Program-made: the position numbers and the translations under genes
Source: Gnetum montanum
Taxonomy: Eukaryota; Streptophyta; Gnetopsida; Gnetales; Gnetaceae
Direction: 5' to 3'
DNA length: 37,976 bases
NCBI GenBank assembly: GCA_015680685.1
Contig: MNCI01010440.1
Coordinates: 20,337-58,312, forward strand
The notes under the pieces: model-generated
Told to the model about the DNA's origin: nothing
Seen by the model: the letters and a program-made list of their open reading frames with translations, nothing else
Databases searched by the model: none
In this document: positions 22,608 through 32,999 of the stretch, piece after piece
How the letters are laid out: every line of letters begins with the position of its first letter
How positions within the stretch are numbered: position 1 is the stretch's first letter

Positions 22608-23344
22608 TGTCCAATCATCTCACATCTACAAGAGTCTAGGATGTATGCACTCAATCCGAGACTTAACATACAGCAAACACCCTGAAGGTTACCTTATCCC
22701 CAAGGTAACCCAAGACAATTCCACCAACCGTTGACATACTATCCAAGTGCAACTCCACCACAATCCATCAGGCAACATCAGCAGTGGCAATACCCACAGT
22801 CATGGGGGATGCCACTGCCTAAACATCAGTACCCTTATTGGCAACCAAAACCATATGAATACTATGTGCAGCATCTGATTTCTCCAAGTGACTCTATAGG
22901 TTACGCAACTCCACAAAGTCACTACCCAGTTCTGGAATATTATCAGACTTCCCCTCCTAGAAGGGACACTTCACATGTATACCATCCTCCAAATCCATCT
23001 GCACCTCTCACGTCGGTAGCTCCACTACCTCTTGCTCCAACAATGCAAGGGGAACTCCCCACTCAACTGCAGCAACGTAATACTATGAGAGCTATAACCA
23101 TTCAACCCGCTGCTGGTTTTGACAACCGTAAGAAGAGAAGACCTTTCTTCAGAACCAAAAGCCCAGACAAGCTCTCACAACCACAAGCGGTTGAGTTTGT
23201 GACCACTCCTCCAACACATAAGGCTTCGGAGCTCCATTCAGTCCAACACCAGAGCTCAACACATACCGTAACCAACTGGATCAAGGTAGGCCACCTTCCC
23301 AGGAAACTATCTAACCCTAAAGTCCCTTAATCTACCTCCAAGTT

Positions 23345-23670
23345 GTTGGGAACGAACCTCATAAGGCTCTTCTTGACTTAGGTTCCGAAGTCAACTTAAT
23401 CTCACGAGAAATGTATCAAGCCTAGAACCTACCCCAACTCAAAAAGAGCAACATTCAACTAGAGCTGGCTGACCAGTCCATCACCATTCCTTTGGGATTG
23501 GTGGAGGACATCGTTACCACTATGTGTGGTTGGTCATACCCAGCTAATTTCCTGGTGATAGAAGTTAACAACAACAAAGGGGACTTCCCAATTATAATGG
23601 GAAGGGCATGACTAAGTACAATAGATGCATGCCTAGGAATCCGCGATCTTTCCTAGGAAATATCTAAGGT
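23345..23670 (+). pseudogene. pol (PR): Retropepsin-like protease of element D, broken
   Basis: LLDLGSEVNLISREMYQA starts at about 23369 with the active-site Asp at 23375-23377 (D-L-G-S instead of the usual D-S/T-G-A). ELADQSITIPLGLVEDI follows, then FLVIEV and FPIIMGRA at about 23587. The Trp usually following GRA is a TGA stop, and another stop follows MYQA. The frame differs from that of the gag end, so a shift lies near 23330-23345. The length (about 110 residues) is normal for a plant gypsy protease. Confidence 0.75.
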
Positions 23671-24110
23671 AAACATTTATGGAAAGATCGAGAAGAAGAA
23701 AGTTCCATGCATCACATACAGTGACTTAGAGGGTGATGACAGGCAGGAATCATGGGTGATGCAAAATTTAACATCTCCTGCATGCAACCGGTGTGCCCTA
23801 GAAACTCAGATACAGAGGTGCCTGTATGTAGCAACCACATAACAAGAGAACACCTAGTAGTTAATAGCTGATCAAGAAAGCAGCCCACCAACATGCATGG
23901 AACGAACTGGGGGAATAACTCATGCCAACAACGAAGGCATAGATACATTGGAATATGAGCGTCGCCAACTTCCACCCCTTAATCTAAGAACATCCATGGG
24001 GAGAAGTTGGGCACTTTTAAGAAATTCAAATAGACGTTCATTATTTTGGATCTCTCCCTTTCCATTTAGTCATGGGGGAGATGGCCACCTATGCTAATCA
24101 TTTGGGGCCC
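23671..24110 (+). pseudogene. Pol-end remnant of element D after internal deletion
   Basis: After the protease a reading frame with stops continues (KIEKKKVPCITYSDLEGDD, then MERTGGITHANNEGIDTLEY) and ends in SLFWISPFPFSHGGDGH at about 24045-24095. This last stretch resembles the end of pol in element B near 9050 (SIFWISSS, stop, LSHGEAGHPY). Since no RT, RNase H or integrase core lies between, roughly 2.5 kb of pol has been lost here. Confidence 0.5.
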
Positions 24111-24118
24111 TCAGTTCT

Positions 24119-24280
24119 TTGTTGTTTTTATTTTACACCTTTTTGTTTTACACGTTTTTGTCTTACACATTTTTGTTTTACATATTGTTTTTTACAAATT
24201 TCTTTAACTTTTTTTTTTTTTGTTTTACAACATTGTTTATACCTTTTTCATTTTGTGTGTGTGTGTGTGTTATCCACCTT
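24119..24280 (+). repeat. T-rich minisatellite and GT microsatellite
   Basis: Four or five copies of a unit like TTTTTGTTTTACACA (about 15 bp) at 24128-24190, then a T-run, then (GT)8 at about 24256-24271. Confidence 0.75.
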
Positions 24281-24299
24281 GTAAGTTTGTCACCCAATA

Positions 24300-25043
24300 A
24301 GTGTTCTTCATGATGGTATGAACAGTTTTTCATATTGATTACTAATGTTTGGTTTTTACCTTTAAGTCATGATGTTGATACTAAGGTATGGTTCTTTTGA
24401 TATGGCAAGCAATGAGTTCACTTCATCCATACATCCACTAGTTCTATGGTCTCTCTTGGCTTGGAAATGTAGAGTCCGTTTCTAATAAGAACTATCAACG
24501 AATCGGTGACTCGGCATTTCTCAAACTAAGGAAGGACTCAAGGATTGAAAAGGGTGTGACTTCAAGGGAACTTGATGCATTTGTGTTGGCTTGGAAGGTG
24601 CTTGGATGTTTTCTTCTTGAGTTTTCTTACCGTTTCGACGTTACCTAATTATCGGGAAGCTGAGCAAATAAAAATAACAAAGTCTTTGCCTGGTGTGGTT
24701 CTCATGCATAAACATATAAAACACAAAAACGAAAAAATGAAAAAAAAAAGTGAGAATATGAGAACCACATTATTTCCATATAATTGCAATTTACCTTACA
24801 CTATATGAGAATATGAGAACTGCTTGGAAATACATAATTTCTCAATTCAATGTTTAGGTAGAAAAAAAAAGTAAGTAAAGTGTTTAAGTGTGAGGTAAAA
24901 AGATGGTTCTTGGAGAGATGACAGTAACAAAGCCTTTTATCCCATATGTTATGAGATGTTTCCCAAGGCATGTATTAAGAGCCTATTGTAACGCAACCGC
25001 TTGTGGAGCATCTAGTGAAAGTGTTTCTTGCTTTTAGATGAGT
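24300..25043 (+). other. 3' untranslated region of element D, no gene seen
   Basis: AT-rich, with two near-repeats of GAGAATATGAGAAC at 24751 and 24806. Part of it (24370-24480) resembles the post-pol region of element B. Confidence 0.5.
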
Positions 25044-25590
25044 TTACATTTCTCATTGGTGGATTCTCTATATGCATTCTAATGTTTGAAATAGCTTTCA
25101 TGAATCCATTACATTTCTCATTGGTGGATTCTCTATATACATTCTAATGTTTGAGATAGCTTTCATGAATCCACCATCAAAGCTGAGGAAAGTCCAATAA
25201 AGATGATTCTTGGGGAGAGACTTTCATGTCCCAAGACAAAGAAGTAACTAGTTGGAAAGAACCTTAAAAATCAGCAACTAGTTAGGAAGAACCTCAAAAA
25301 TCAGCACCCAAAGAGTTGATTTGGGTTGGATCAAAAAGAGAAAGACATTTGTTGAAGACAAGGTGAAGACCAAGTTGAGGCTTCGACAAAGAGTTGGATC
25401 AAAAAGAGAAAGACAAGGTGAAGACCAAGTTGAGGCTTCGACAAGGCAAAAAAAGGAAAAAAAAGAGTATGAGAGTATTCACAAGAATCCCTAAAAGAGT
25501 TACTTTAACTATTCTTTTTCTACCCACCCACCAATAGAATAGTTTATGTTAAAATTTCACCAATAGAATAGTTATGTTAAAATTTGTTTG
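25044..25590 (+). repeat. Cluster of four independent tandem duplications
   Basis: Units: 65 bp (25044-25108 and 25109-25173); 30 bp (starts 25246 and 25276, AACTAGTT...AAAAATCAGCA); 54-68 bp (starts 25325 and 25393, GTTGGATCAAAAAGAG, second copy 14 bp shorter); about 30 bp (25532-25590, CACCAATAGAATAGTT). Unrelated units side by side point to local slippage or repair, as known for 3' UTRs of plant gypsy elements. Confidence 0.85.
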
Positions 25591-25730
25591 TTTCGTGCAT
25601 TTTATTAGGAATGAGTTTTTTATTCCATTAAAACCTTAAGTTTGATATAAGTTTCTTTCAAAAAAGATTTCTATTTTTATATGTAAAAAATAAGATGTTT
25701 TCAATAAAATTATTTTATTAGCTAATGTGC

Positions 25731-25748
25731 AAAGGAGGGGGTGAGAAA
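25731..25748 (+). promoter_or_regulatory. Polypurine-like tract with possible LTR start after it
   Basis: AAAGGAGGGGGTGAGAAA is followed by TGTTGTCACAGACC, the right form for a 3' LTR start. That sequence does not match the element D 5' LTR start. Confidence 0.45.
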
Positions 25749-25969
25749 TGTTGTCACAGACCAATTCTTGTAGGAGATTTAAATTATGTGATATGATAAT
25801 GCATTGCTCATCTTCGACTTATTTTTATTTTTAGTTTAATAGTAAAAATTAAAAATGGAATCAAGGGTTTAAAGGGATAAAGAGGGAGTTGACATGTTCA
25901 TATCGCTTGTGTTCTGGAAGTTCAAGAATTCAAAAAACAAGGTCAAAATCTCTGATCAATTTATGTAAA

Positions 25970-27115
25970 GTATGTCTATTGGTTTTCTAATCTCCCACTC
26001 AAAACTGCCGCGTGTACAAGGAAAGCTACCGAGCCAAGAAAAATTTGAAGTTATGGTACCAAATTTTTGAAGTGAGGAGAGGGGAAGTGCAGGATTCGTG
26101 GTGAATGAGAACCTATAACAAAGGGAGAACCGCGTTGAGGGCAGGGTTGCCTACGGAATCAAAACAAAACAAAAACCCAAATTCAAGCCCAAATCTGATT
26201 GCAGTTGTAGGCATTAGTATTAAAAAAAAAAAACGAAACAAAGGCAAAAACCAGAGAACAACAATTAATAAAACAATGTATGCAAACAAGATCAAAATCA
26301 AGAGAAGGTCCTGGAGCCACTCTATAGCTTCCAAGTTAAGAACGTCAACGGCATTAACACCCCTAAGAAAACAAAGAAAAAGCGCTGCAGGTTCATTAAC
26401 CCTAATTGTGATAGCGGGGAGCAAAGTGCTATTTTTGTAGTAACTCCTCTGCTGGTGATGATGCTACGGTTTCAGCATTAGCAACATAATCTGCCTCAAC
26501 ATTCAAAACAGGTTCTAACATCACAATCAAAAAATAATACGACTATTCTATGTGCAGAGCATCTGATTTTGGCTGATTTTCTGGTAGCCAAAGGCCTCGG
26601 CACAGCTCCACCTATTCATTTTCAGTGCAAACCCCCTACAAGGTAGCACCATTGACGGCAAGTACACAACCAGTAAAGCATACTGCACACAGGAGAACAC
26701 CGACAAGTCTGAGCACTGCTATTGCAAAAGATGGAGCACCGCGTACAATGTTCCAAATATCTCACTCCCACAATGCCAACAAGATGATGGTAGCAGTGAC
26801 ACGTAACTTCCTTCTGCCAGAGCCAATGCTAGAGCCTATGCCAATGTTGACGCCTGTTGTTCTGACGAAGCCATTGCTAGAAATGAAGATGACATTATGC
26901 AAAGCTAACAGCAACTGGCTTGCTCTAGGTATGAGACGCAGCTGCAGCCACTTGTCTTTCTTCCATGCATGCATGACTTCTTTCATGTGATGGAAGTATT
27001 AGATATCATTCAAGGAAAAAGTTTAGGAAAAGAGGGCCGGAGCAATGGATGATTTAAAAGAAATGCAGCAAAACAAGGTTTCACAGCGGCGGGTGTTATA
27101 CGCGATGGATGCGGT
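25970..27115. other. CpG-retaining region of unknown nature
   Basis: About 30 CpG in 1.15 kb, far above the old flanking DNA (for example CTGCCGCGTG, AACCGCGTTG, CAGCGGCGGG, ATACGCGATGG). Reading frames on both strands (plus 26105-26440 and 26625-26990; minus 26424-26113 and 26986-26762) have no recognisable family, and the minus one at 26424-26113 is hydrophobic (LLLILILFAYIVLLIVVLWF). It could be a young LTR, a gene 5' region or a recent insertion. Confidence 0.4.
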
Positions 27116-27314
27116 TATTTTTTAAAAAAAATTCCTTAACTATTACCCCAAACTATAACATAAATAAATTTTCAAAATCAATTAATACGGGCTTAGTGTT
27201 TAATATACTTTGATCATAGTGATATACATATAAGTAAAGGAAAATTTGTTATTTACGAAGGGAGGAAATTTATGGGCATGTGGTAAACATACCTTTATTT
27301 TATACAAATTTGCA

Positions 27315-27530
27315 ACTTTCTATAGAAGTTATAACTTCCTAAGGAAGTTATAACTTGATCCCTTAGATATTTGTAAGGATGTAAGAAACTTGTCAACTAT
27401 GGCTAGGTTTTCTCATAACTTCCTAAAGAAGTTATAGCTTCTTAAGGTAGTTATGAATAAATTATCTAGATATTTGTTATTCACCTTAACCTCTCATGAT
27501 TATTGTAACTACCTTAAGGTAAGGGTGAAT
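27315..27530. repeat. Cluster of AAGTTATAACTT-type palindromes
   Basis: GAAGTTATAACTTC (perfect, 27325-27338), ATAACTTCCTAAGGAAGTTAT (near perfect, 27331-27351), a longer imperfect inverted repeat at 27414-27455 and CTACCTTAAGGTAAGG at about 27509. Such repeats occur in U3 of some plant LTRs; no LTR ends were found. Confidence 0.6.
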
Positions 27531-28719
27531 ACAGGGGGAATTGGAAGAAGCATACTTAAAAGAAATATTGAATATTGTAAAAGCATGGCTTGCTAAAGAC
27601 ATCAATTAAACTTCTTTGTTTTAATCCTGTGAGTTCATTTCTTCACATTTTGTTTTAGTTACTTAGCTAATGCTTTAGATAGTATCATGCTTGGCATTTA
27701 ATTTTGGTATCTTTTCTAGGTTGCTTGTATAGCTCTGTTTTTGCACAATATTAGACTTTCATTAAGGTTTGCCATTAAAGAACTTATGTTTAGAAAAGCC
27801 TCTAGAGAAATTTAATAGTGATGTCTTAACAAAAATGCTTGTTTTCAGCATAGAGAATCTAGGAAAATCTTTGGTATTTTGAGACGACTAAAATAGCTTC
27901 ATTATTTTAAAGTGTATTGCCTTAGTATTTCAATGCTAAAATTGTCAAATTTTATAAAGGCTCTATTGAATGCAATTCTTGACAACTATTAATTAGTCAA
28001 AATAGATGCTCATACTTTATCGTTTATGTAGCATTTTTGGTAGTATAATAAGATTGTCTTTTATGAAATTGCTTGTTGGGCTGACAGGGTTTGGATAATT
28101 CGTAGTTAGATTGAATTGGAATAGCTTTGTTGCGAAGTGTTTTCTTGTGTCAATTTATCTTGCTTAAATGTTTGACATATCAAAAAAATCTCCTTTCTTT
28201 TCTTTTCTCTTTCTAAGTCCATTGAATCTCACTCTATTTCTAGTTTTCTTCTGGAACTTTCTCTCTAAGGGAAAATTAGGAGTAGATTGGTAGAATTGTG
28301 CTCAAACTTTTTTGTGAAATTTTATTTGTTACAAGGAACATACTATAGGGACTATATAGACTAAGTTATTAGACAAAATGGGAATCTTCAACAACTCACA
28401 GTATTTGACAAGGTTAGCTGAATTTCCTTTATGATAGCTAGTTACAGTTTCATACACAACCTAATCATTTCAAAATTCACAACAGCAACTACACATTTAT
28501 GCTTAGTTTGCTCTATAACCACTGAGTCTATTTGGAGGTATTTGGGCCTTGGTATTGCTAGAGACTAATAAGCACCTAAATCCTATTTGAAGAACACCTT
28601 TAGTTCTTGTGACCTTGGTCATGAGTGATAGAGGGCCCCAATGTTGGCAATCCTAAATAGTCACCAACACCATAATCCACCCTTCTACACCACTAAGAAC
28701 ATTGCGAACCTCCCAAGAT
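27531..28719. other. AT-rich stretch, nothing recognised
   Basis: No reading frame, repeat or RNA gene is supported. Confidence 0.5.
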
Positions 28720-29896
28720 ATACTACAAAATATGCATAGTGTATGTGACATATAGTTTCGAGGTTCTCTCGGAGTTTTAGGATCTCCCCTCGTAGCTCGA
28801 AAACCAAATTAGTGGCCCAGTTGAAGTGAGCATCCTCCATGAGGAATTTTTTCATGGTCCATGCCTACTCAATGCCTAGAACCTTCTTCTATGACAACAG
28901 CTTCAGGAAAACCTGAGATCGGAACAATGGGTACATCTCCTTCACCTCCATGGCCTGGTAGTCACTTAGAGTCAATCCAAAGTGGCCTTAATGAGCGTTT
29001 AGCCATTCTTCCACCTTTTCCTAGTGGTCCACCTCTTTCCCTAGCTTAGTGGTAATCTTCACCCCCTTGCAAGGAATGTCAAAGAGGTCATTGAAGGTAG
29101 ATTCATTGATGGCTAATGTCACAGGCACATCATAAATTTGAGTGATTAAATTCTTCATATCTTTGTTAAAGGAGTTAATAATGTTCACCATCTCAAGGAT
29201 AGGGATGATTGGGACAAGAGCCATGAACAAGTCAAGTAAACCTACATTGGTGATCCTCATGTGGATCTCCTTGGGTGCTTGGCTTGCCAACCAATGTTGT
29301 GTTACATCCACCTCGTCAAACTTGAGGATGAGTGTCTCCTTAGTATGTTCTAAAGTAATCATGGGTACAACAGATGATGACGTAGCCCCTACAATACAAC
29401 AAAAATGACTCATTAGCTTTGGCATAGACACATCATACAAAACCAAAAAAGTATTAAAAATAAAAAATATATATACACGTAACAAACTTAACAAATTAAA
29501 AATGACACTTGTTGTTGCACCACTAAAACTAGTAAAACAATTGAAACTTAAACAACCTAACAACCATATAACTAGAAAATGTTTTCATTATATAAAAAAA
29601 TAAAACATAACAATTCTTACTTTGTTTGCTAGAGGAAGGCAACATGGCTACCCCAAGGGGTATATGTGTCTATGCATCAAAATTGAGGATACCCTACCAA
29701 CTATGGATCATACTATTATCCAAACACCTATGGTAGGCTTGGGCATAACATGAGGTATATGTGCTAAAGTCATCCTTAATTTGCTCCATTACTGTGAACC
29801 TCACTACTTGATTCTCGGCAAAGACCTCCAATGCTGTTTGGGCCAAGGGTAAGAGTTAGTTCCTCTTGATCAACCCATGATCATCTACCTTATACC
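28720..29896 (-). pseudogene. Exons of a decayed spliced gene (downstream part)
   Basis: Two minus-strand exons. The first, 29896-29621, follows acceptor GATTGTAG and ends at donor CAAA/GTAAG: ALEVFAENQVVRFTVMEQIK, DDFSTYTSCYAQAYHRCLDN and LGVAMLPSSSKQ. The second, 29388 to about 28720, follows acceptor TATTGTAG: ITLEHTKETLILKFDEVDVT, MRITNVGLLDLFMALVPI, INESTFNDLFDIPCKGVKIT, then, with stops, LTLSDYQAMEVKEMYPLFRS and LVFELRGEILKLRENLETIC. The first 125 codons of exon 2 are open, so it is better kept than its surroundings. I do not recognise a named domain. It is probably one gene with the block at 30690-32826, split by the LTR at 29963-30469 in an intron. Confidence 0.6.
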
Positions 29897-29962
29897 TACA
29901 ATCATTCAAACCCAAACAAAAATTAGTAAACCTAAGTTGCCTAATGAAACCAATAATGAAAC

Positions 29963-30469
29963 TATAACGTCCCATCCCTTATTAAGGGTAGAAACATATT
30001 ATAAAAATGTAATTAACCTCCAAATGAAGGGGTGCCTTGTTATGAAGATTTACAATTATTCATGTATCCCTCGGGAATGGGTTTAGCCTATGTCACTTAA
30101 GGCCAGGTTTAGAGGTCATGCCGGCATAGAGTTGTGGAGCCTAGAAAGGCAAGTAATAGGAGCCAAGTGAAATGGGATAAGAAGGGACTGATCACCCCTT
30201 CTACTGGAAAGCCTAACCATGGTGATAGTGCAAGATTGGGTTTAAGGCTTACGTGGCATGGGAAGATAACCCAAAGGGTGTTACAGTAGTCTTTCTCTTA
30301 TTAATAAAATTTTTCCATTTTCTCTTCCTATTCTGAGTACTAGTTATTCATTTACTAGTTAATTCACTATTTAAGTAATTTATAATTTTTCCATTGTATT
30401 ACTTAAGAATGCGATGAATTAAGCGATGAACAATCATGTTTTTATGACAACTGGGAATGGGATGTCACA
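29963..30469 (+). repeat. 507-bp LTR with inverted ends
   Basis: Starts TATAACGTCCCATCCC (TG mutated to TA) and ends GGAATGGGATGTCACA; these are imperfect inverted repeats of the TGTAACATCCC...GGGATGTCACA type common in plant LTRs. AATAAA lies at about 30303. A primer site follows, so it is a 5' LTR rather than a solo LTR. Flanks GAAAC and TTTGG do not match, which also argues against a solo LTR. Confidence 0.65.
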
Positions 30470-30471
30470 TT

Positions 30472-30483
30472 TGGTATCAAAGC
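30472..30483 (+). promoter_or_regulatory. Primer binding site (initiator tRNA-Met type)
   Basis: TGGTATCAAAGC, one mismatch to TGGTATCAGAGC, the common initiator-Met site of chromovirus and Copia elements. It starts three bases after the LTR end. Confidence 0.75.
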
Positions 30484-30689
30484 AAATCACAATTCAGGAG
30501 CCAAAGTGGAAGAAAAATATTATTTTATTATTATTTTTGTAAAACAAAAGTACATCCAAGCAAAATACATATAAGGGAAGAAGCGAAACACAAGAAAAGA
30601 AAAGATGTGGAATAAAAGGAATAAGGAAACAATGATCATTTGTTGCGATCGAATGAGTCAAGGAGATCTGTGAATATCTTCAATTATGT

Positions 30690-32826
30690 TTTTTGTTCTT
30701 CATCAGTGGCATCCTTTTTTTGAGCACCACCTTACATCCTACCAACCCAACATATAATTGCTTGATGTATTTAGTCACTAATTTGTCCTTTCTTTTGAGT
30801 TGGGTTTTTAGCATCTCCATTTGAATCGATCAATCGTCCATGTCTTTTTTCCATTCCCTCTGTTTCCTCTGCATAAAACAAGATTAAAATTATGAGTTTT
30901 GAACACAAAAAATTCAATCAAATATAAAGATAAAAAAAGGGAAAGAAAAATGACTGAGAAGTGCTCACTTGAAGCCGATTGTTATCAATTTGAAAAAATT
31001 GTTCATGAGATTGCAGATGGTGAGCTAGGCATGTAGCATTCTCCAATTCTCCTAAAAGTTGCTCCAAATATTTGGCAACTTTTGGAGCATCCTCATGAAT
31101 TGGATGGAAAGATGAGGGAACTCCAGCTTGTACCAACTCATAATCTTCTTTGAAGTCACATGACTGGGACTCTTGTAGGTGGTATACATTCTCATGAATG
31201 GAATAAGGTTTGTTACTAGAAATTTGTTGGTCAAGACATTCAAGCAGCACAAGTTCTTCTTCAGTAGCTGCCACTATCTATCCCATCGAATAAGGGAAAC
31301 CCAAGATTACTAGAAAAAATTTAGGAGCTAGTGTTGGCACTGCCTATGGAAGGGAACATGGCATTATTGGAATCGATGTCATGCATGGTGATCTAGATGG
31401 AGGAATGGGAGATGAAAAAATGGGAGTTTGTTCATAACTAGCACTTACATCATCTCTCTCCATTTCTTGGATAAAGTTCCTCCGACCCTAAGATATTTGT
31501 GACATAAACAAGATCAACATCATAGAGGAAGAACAAAAGGAAAGTATTCAAACCTTAAAATAATTAAAACTTACCTCTAGTTCCTTTCCCTTATCATGTC
31601 TTGTACTTTGTTGTTGAGCTTGTTGTTGGATTTTTTGTTGAATTATTGGATTGCCAGAACTTTGCCTAGTACATTGCCTCCGTTAAAAAGAATTTATTAG
31701 AAAAGAAAATAATACATTAAACTAAGATATTATATATATATACCTTGGAGCTGATGAGTGTGATTTATTAAGGATGAACCCTTCCAAAGGTTGAAGCATG
31801 TTGAATGGATGAAGCACCTTGAACACTTTCAATCTATGCAATTTGAACACCTTCTCTTGGAATCTATGCATATTGGATTAGTTCATTTCGGATCCTAGAT
31901 TACACTATTAATAAATATATGAAGAAACATAAGTAACAATAGAAATATAAAATACATAAAACATATAAAATACCTCACTGCTTCCTTCTTGATTTCTAGC
32001 CTTCTGCAAAACCAATTAACCTTTTTTGGCACCCTCAATTTTACTCTTTATAATTATATCCTCCTCAAGAAATTCAAGACGTAAATTGGAATTGTATATG
32101 CTAAAGAGTTTGGTTTAAGGATTGTAACTTAGAATTAAAAACATGATCAAGGGTATGCAACATATGGTATATGGTTTATTGGGATTTTGTTTAGTAGTAG
32201 TAGCTCTACTAATGGCATTATACAAAGTAGAAAATCAAGATAGTGACCAATCATAAACTCTATTAGTCATGGCACCATGAAGTATATAGATGGAAAGAGA
32301 AATAACATAAGATTGGTATTGATGCCAAAAAATTGTACTATGGATGAACTGGCATAATTCAAAGTGAATTTCATTGATGAAATCTGCACAAAGAAATTGA
32401 TGTTTATGGATAGTAGACTCACAAACGTAATTAGATAATTATTTTTGGCAAAATAAGTTAGATTTAGGAGAGAAAATCAATGGAATTAAAGGATCCTACC
32501 CTAAGTGAAAACCTAAGGTTATTCGAATATTCAATGAAAGAACCATTATTAGCCCAAAAAAATAGTTGGAAAGTGGTGCCTATATTATTATTATAAAGAT
32601 TGCACCATTGAATTATTAATTCTTTACACTATGTTACCTTGAAAATAGGGAAGATAAGTAATTCAAATAATCATGATGTTGTAAGATACTAAAATTCCTC
32701 CTTTCCAAGTAAATCATGCACAAGATTGGAAGCAGTAACTACACTATTTTAATGACAAAGAATGGACTCCAATTTAAAGCTACTATGAGCTGAAGAAGGA
32801 GCTTGAGTAGGATACTTTAGGGTCAT
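30690..32826 (-). pseudogene. Decayed spliced gene, upstream part (about seven exons)
   Basis: Likely exons on the minus strand: 32826-32638 (MTLKYPTQAPSSAHSS; donor CAAG/GTAAC); 32579 to about 32020 (FFWANNGSFIEYSNNLRFSL and, in another frame, DFINEIHFELCQFIHSTIFW); 32003-31974 (KARNQEGSSE); 31894-31744; about 31679-31575 (QQKIQQQAQQQSTRHDKGKE; donor GAG/GTAAGT); 31487-30969 (LVLLECLDQQISSNKPYSIH, KYLEQLLGELENATCLAHHL; donor CAA/GTGAGC); 30868 to about 30690 (acceptor TTTTATGCAG; MEMLKTQLKRKDKLVTKYIK). Phases of the last three agree across the joins, which is strong evidence for real splicing. Internal stops are few in the 31250-30969 part. The product is unknown; Gln-rich and coiled-coil parts are visible. 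It runs against the plus-strand gag-pol downstream. Confidence 0.6.
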
Positions 32827-32945
32827 GATGATGATGGTTAAAATATTTTGTGTAGATCGAAAAAATCTTCAAGCTTCTCCATTGATGAAATCCTTCAATA
32901 TTTCACTAATATTAAACTATGATAGCAAAGTCTTTCTTCTTCTCA

Positions 32946-32953
32946 TATTTATA
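32946..32953 (-). promoter_or_regulatory. Possible TATA box of the spliced gene
   Basis: Minus-strand TATAAATA about 120 bp before the proposed ATG at 32826-32824. Other ATGs lie between, so the start is not certain. Confidence 0.4.
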
Positions 32954-32999
32954 AAAGAACAACAAGAATCTTAGTAGGAGTAAAGAGGAAGTATAAACT

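Larger units (their letters stand above)
20752..23330 (+). pseudogene. gag: gag of element D, broken
   Basis: Starts MSSSSNKSTSPRRDHTRD. Parts in order: N-terminal domain (to about 21190: NMLLYALAQIGMIELYAKYV), an Arg/Ser/His-rich stretch (21300-21610, RHSDRHHDRGRSHRREGKKH), Retrotrans_gag capsid domain (about 21700-22150: LFPRTLIKEAKSWYRSLE, WNTMLELFNDKYQTYS), an acidic/basic linker, a knuckle-like CEICQYDHPKGC at 22572-22607, and a Pro/Gln/Tyr-rich tail (22731-23327). In-frame stops occur at 20812, 21187, 21535 and 21637. A one-base loss at about 22147, seen against the element A copy, shifts the frame; 22170 onward reads in the frame of the tail, with further stops. The 159 codons at 22704-23180 are missing from element A. 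Confidence 0.85.
19745..25748 (+). mobile_element. Element D: second copy of the element A family, pol mostly deleted
   Basis: LTR, primer site, gag, protease, then directly a short pol-end tail (to about 24110), a long untranslated region with tandem duplications and a polypurine-like tract. RT, RNase H and most of integrase are absent, so this is a non-autonomous derivative. It would depend on proteins from an intact relative. The 5-bp sequence before the LTR is ATAGG, the expected target duplication; its partner was not found. No matching 3' LTR follows the polypurine tract, so the 3' end of the element is uncertain. Confidence 0.7.

Noticed and set aside
24072-24090. Polypurine tract (GGGGGAGATGG) as the 3' end of element D
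   Set aside because: The TG after it does not begin a sequence like the 5' LTR, and coding similarity to the pol tail runs through it; the tract at 25731 fits better.
26105-26440. 111-residue plus-strand reading frame as a gene
   Set aside because: Lys/Asn-rich, no recognisable domain, and overlapped by a hydrophobic frame on the other strand; could be either or neither.
29963-30469. Solo LTR
   Set aside because: A primer binding site follows at 30472 and the flanking five bases do not match.
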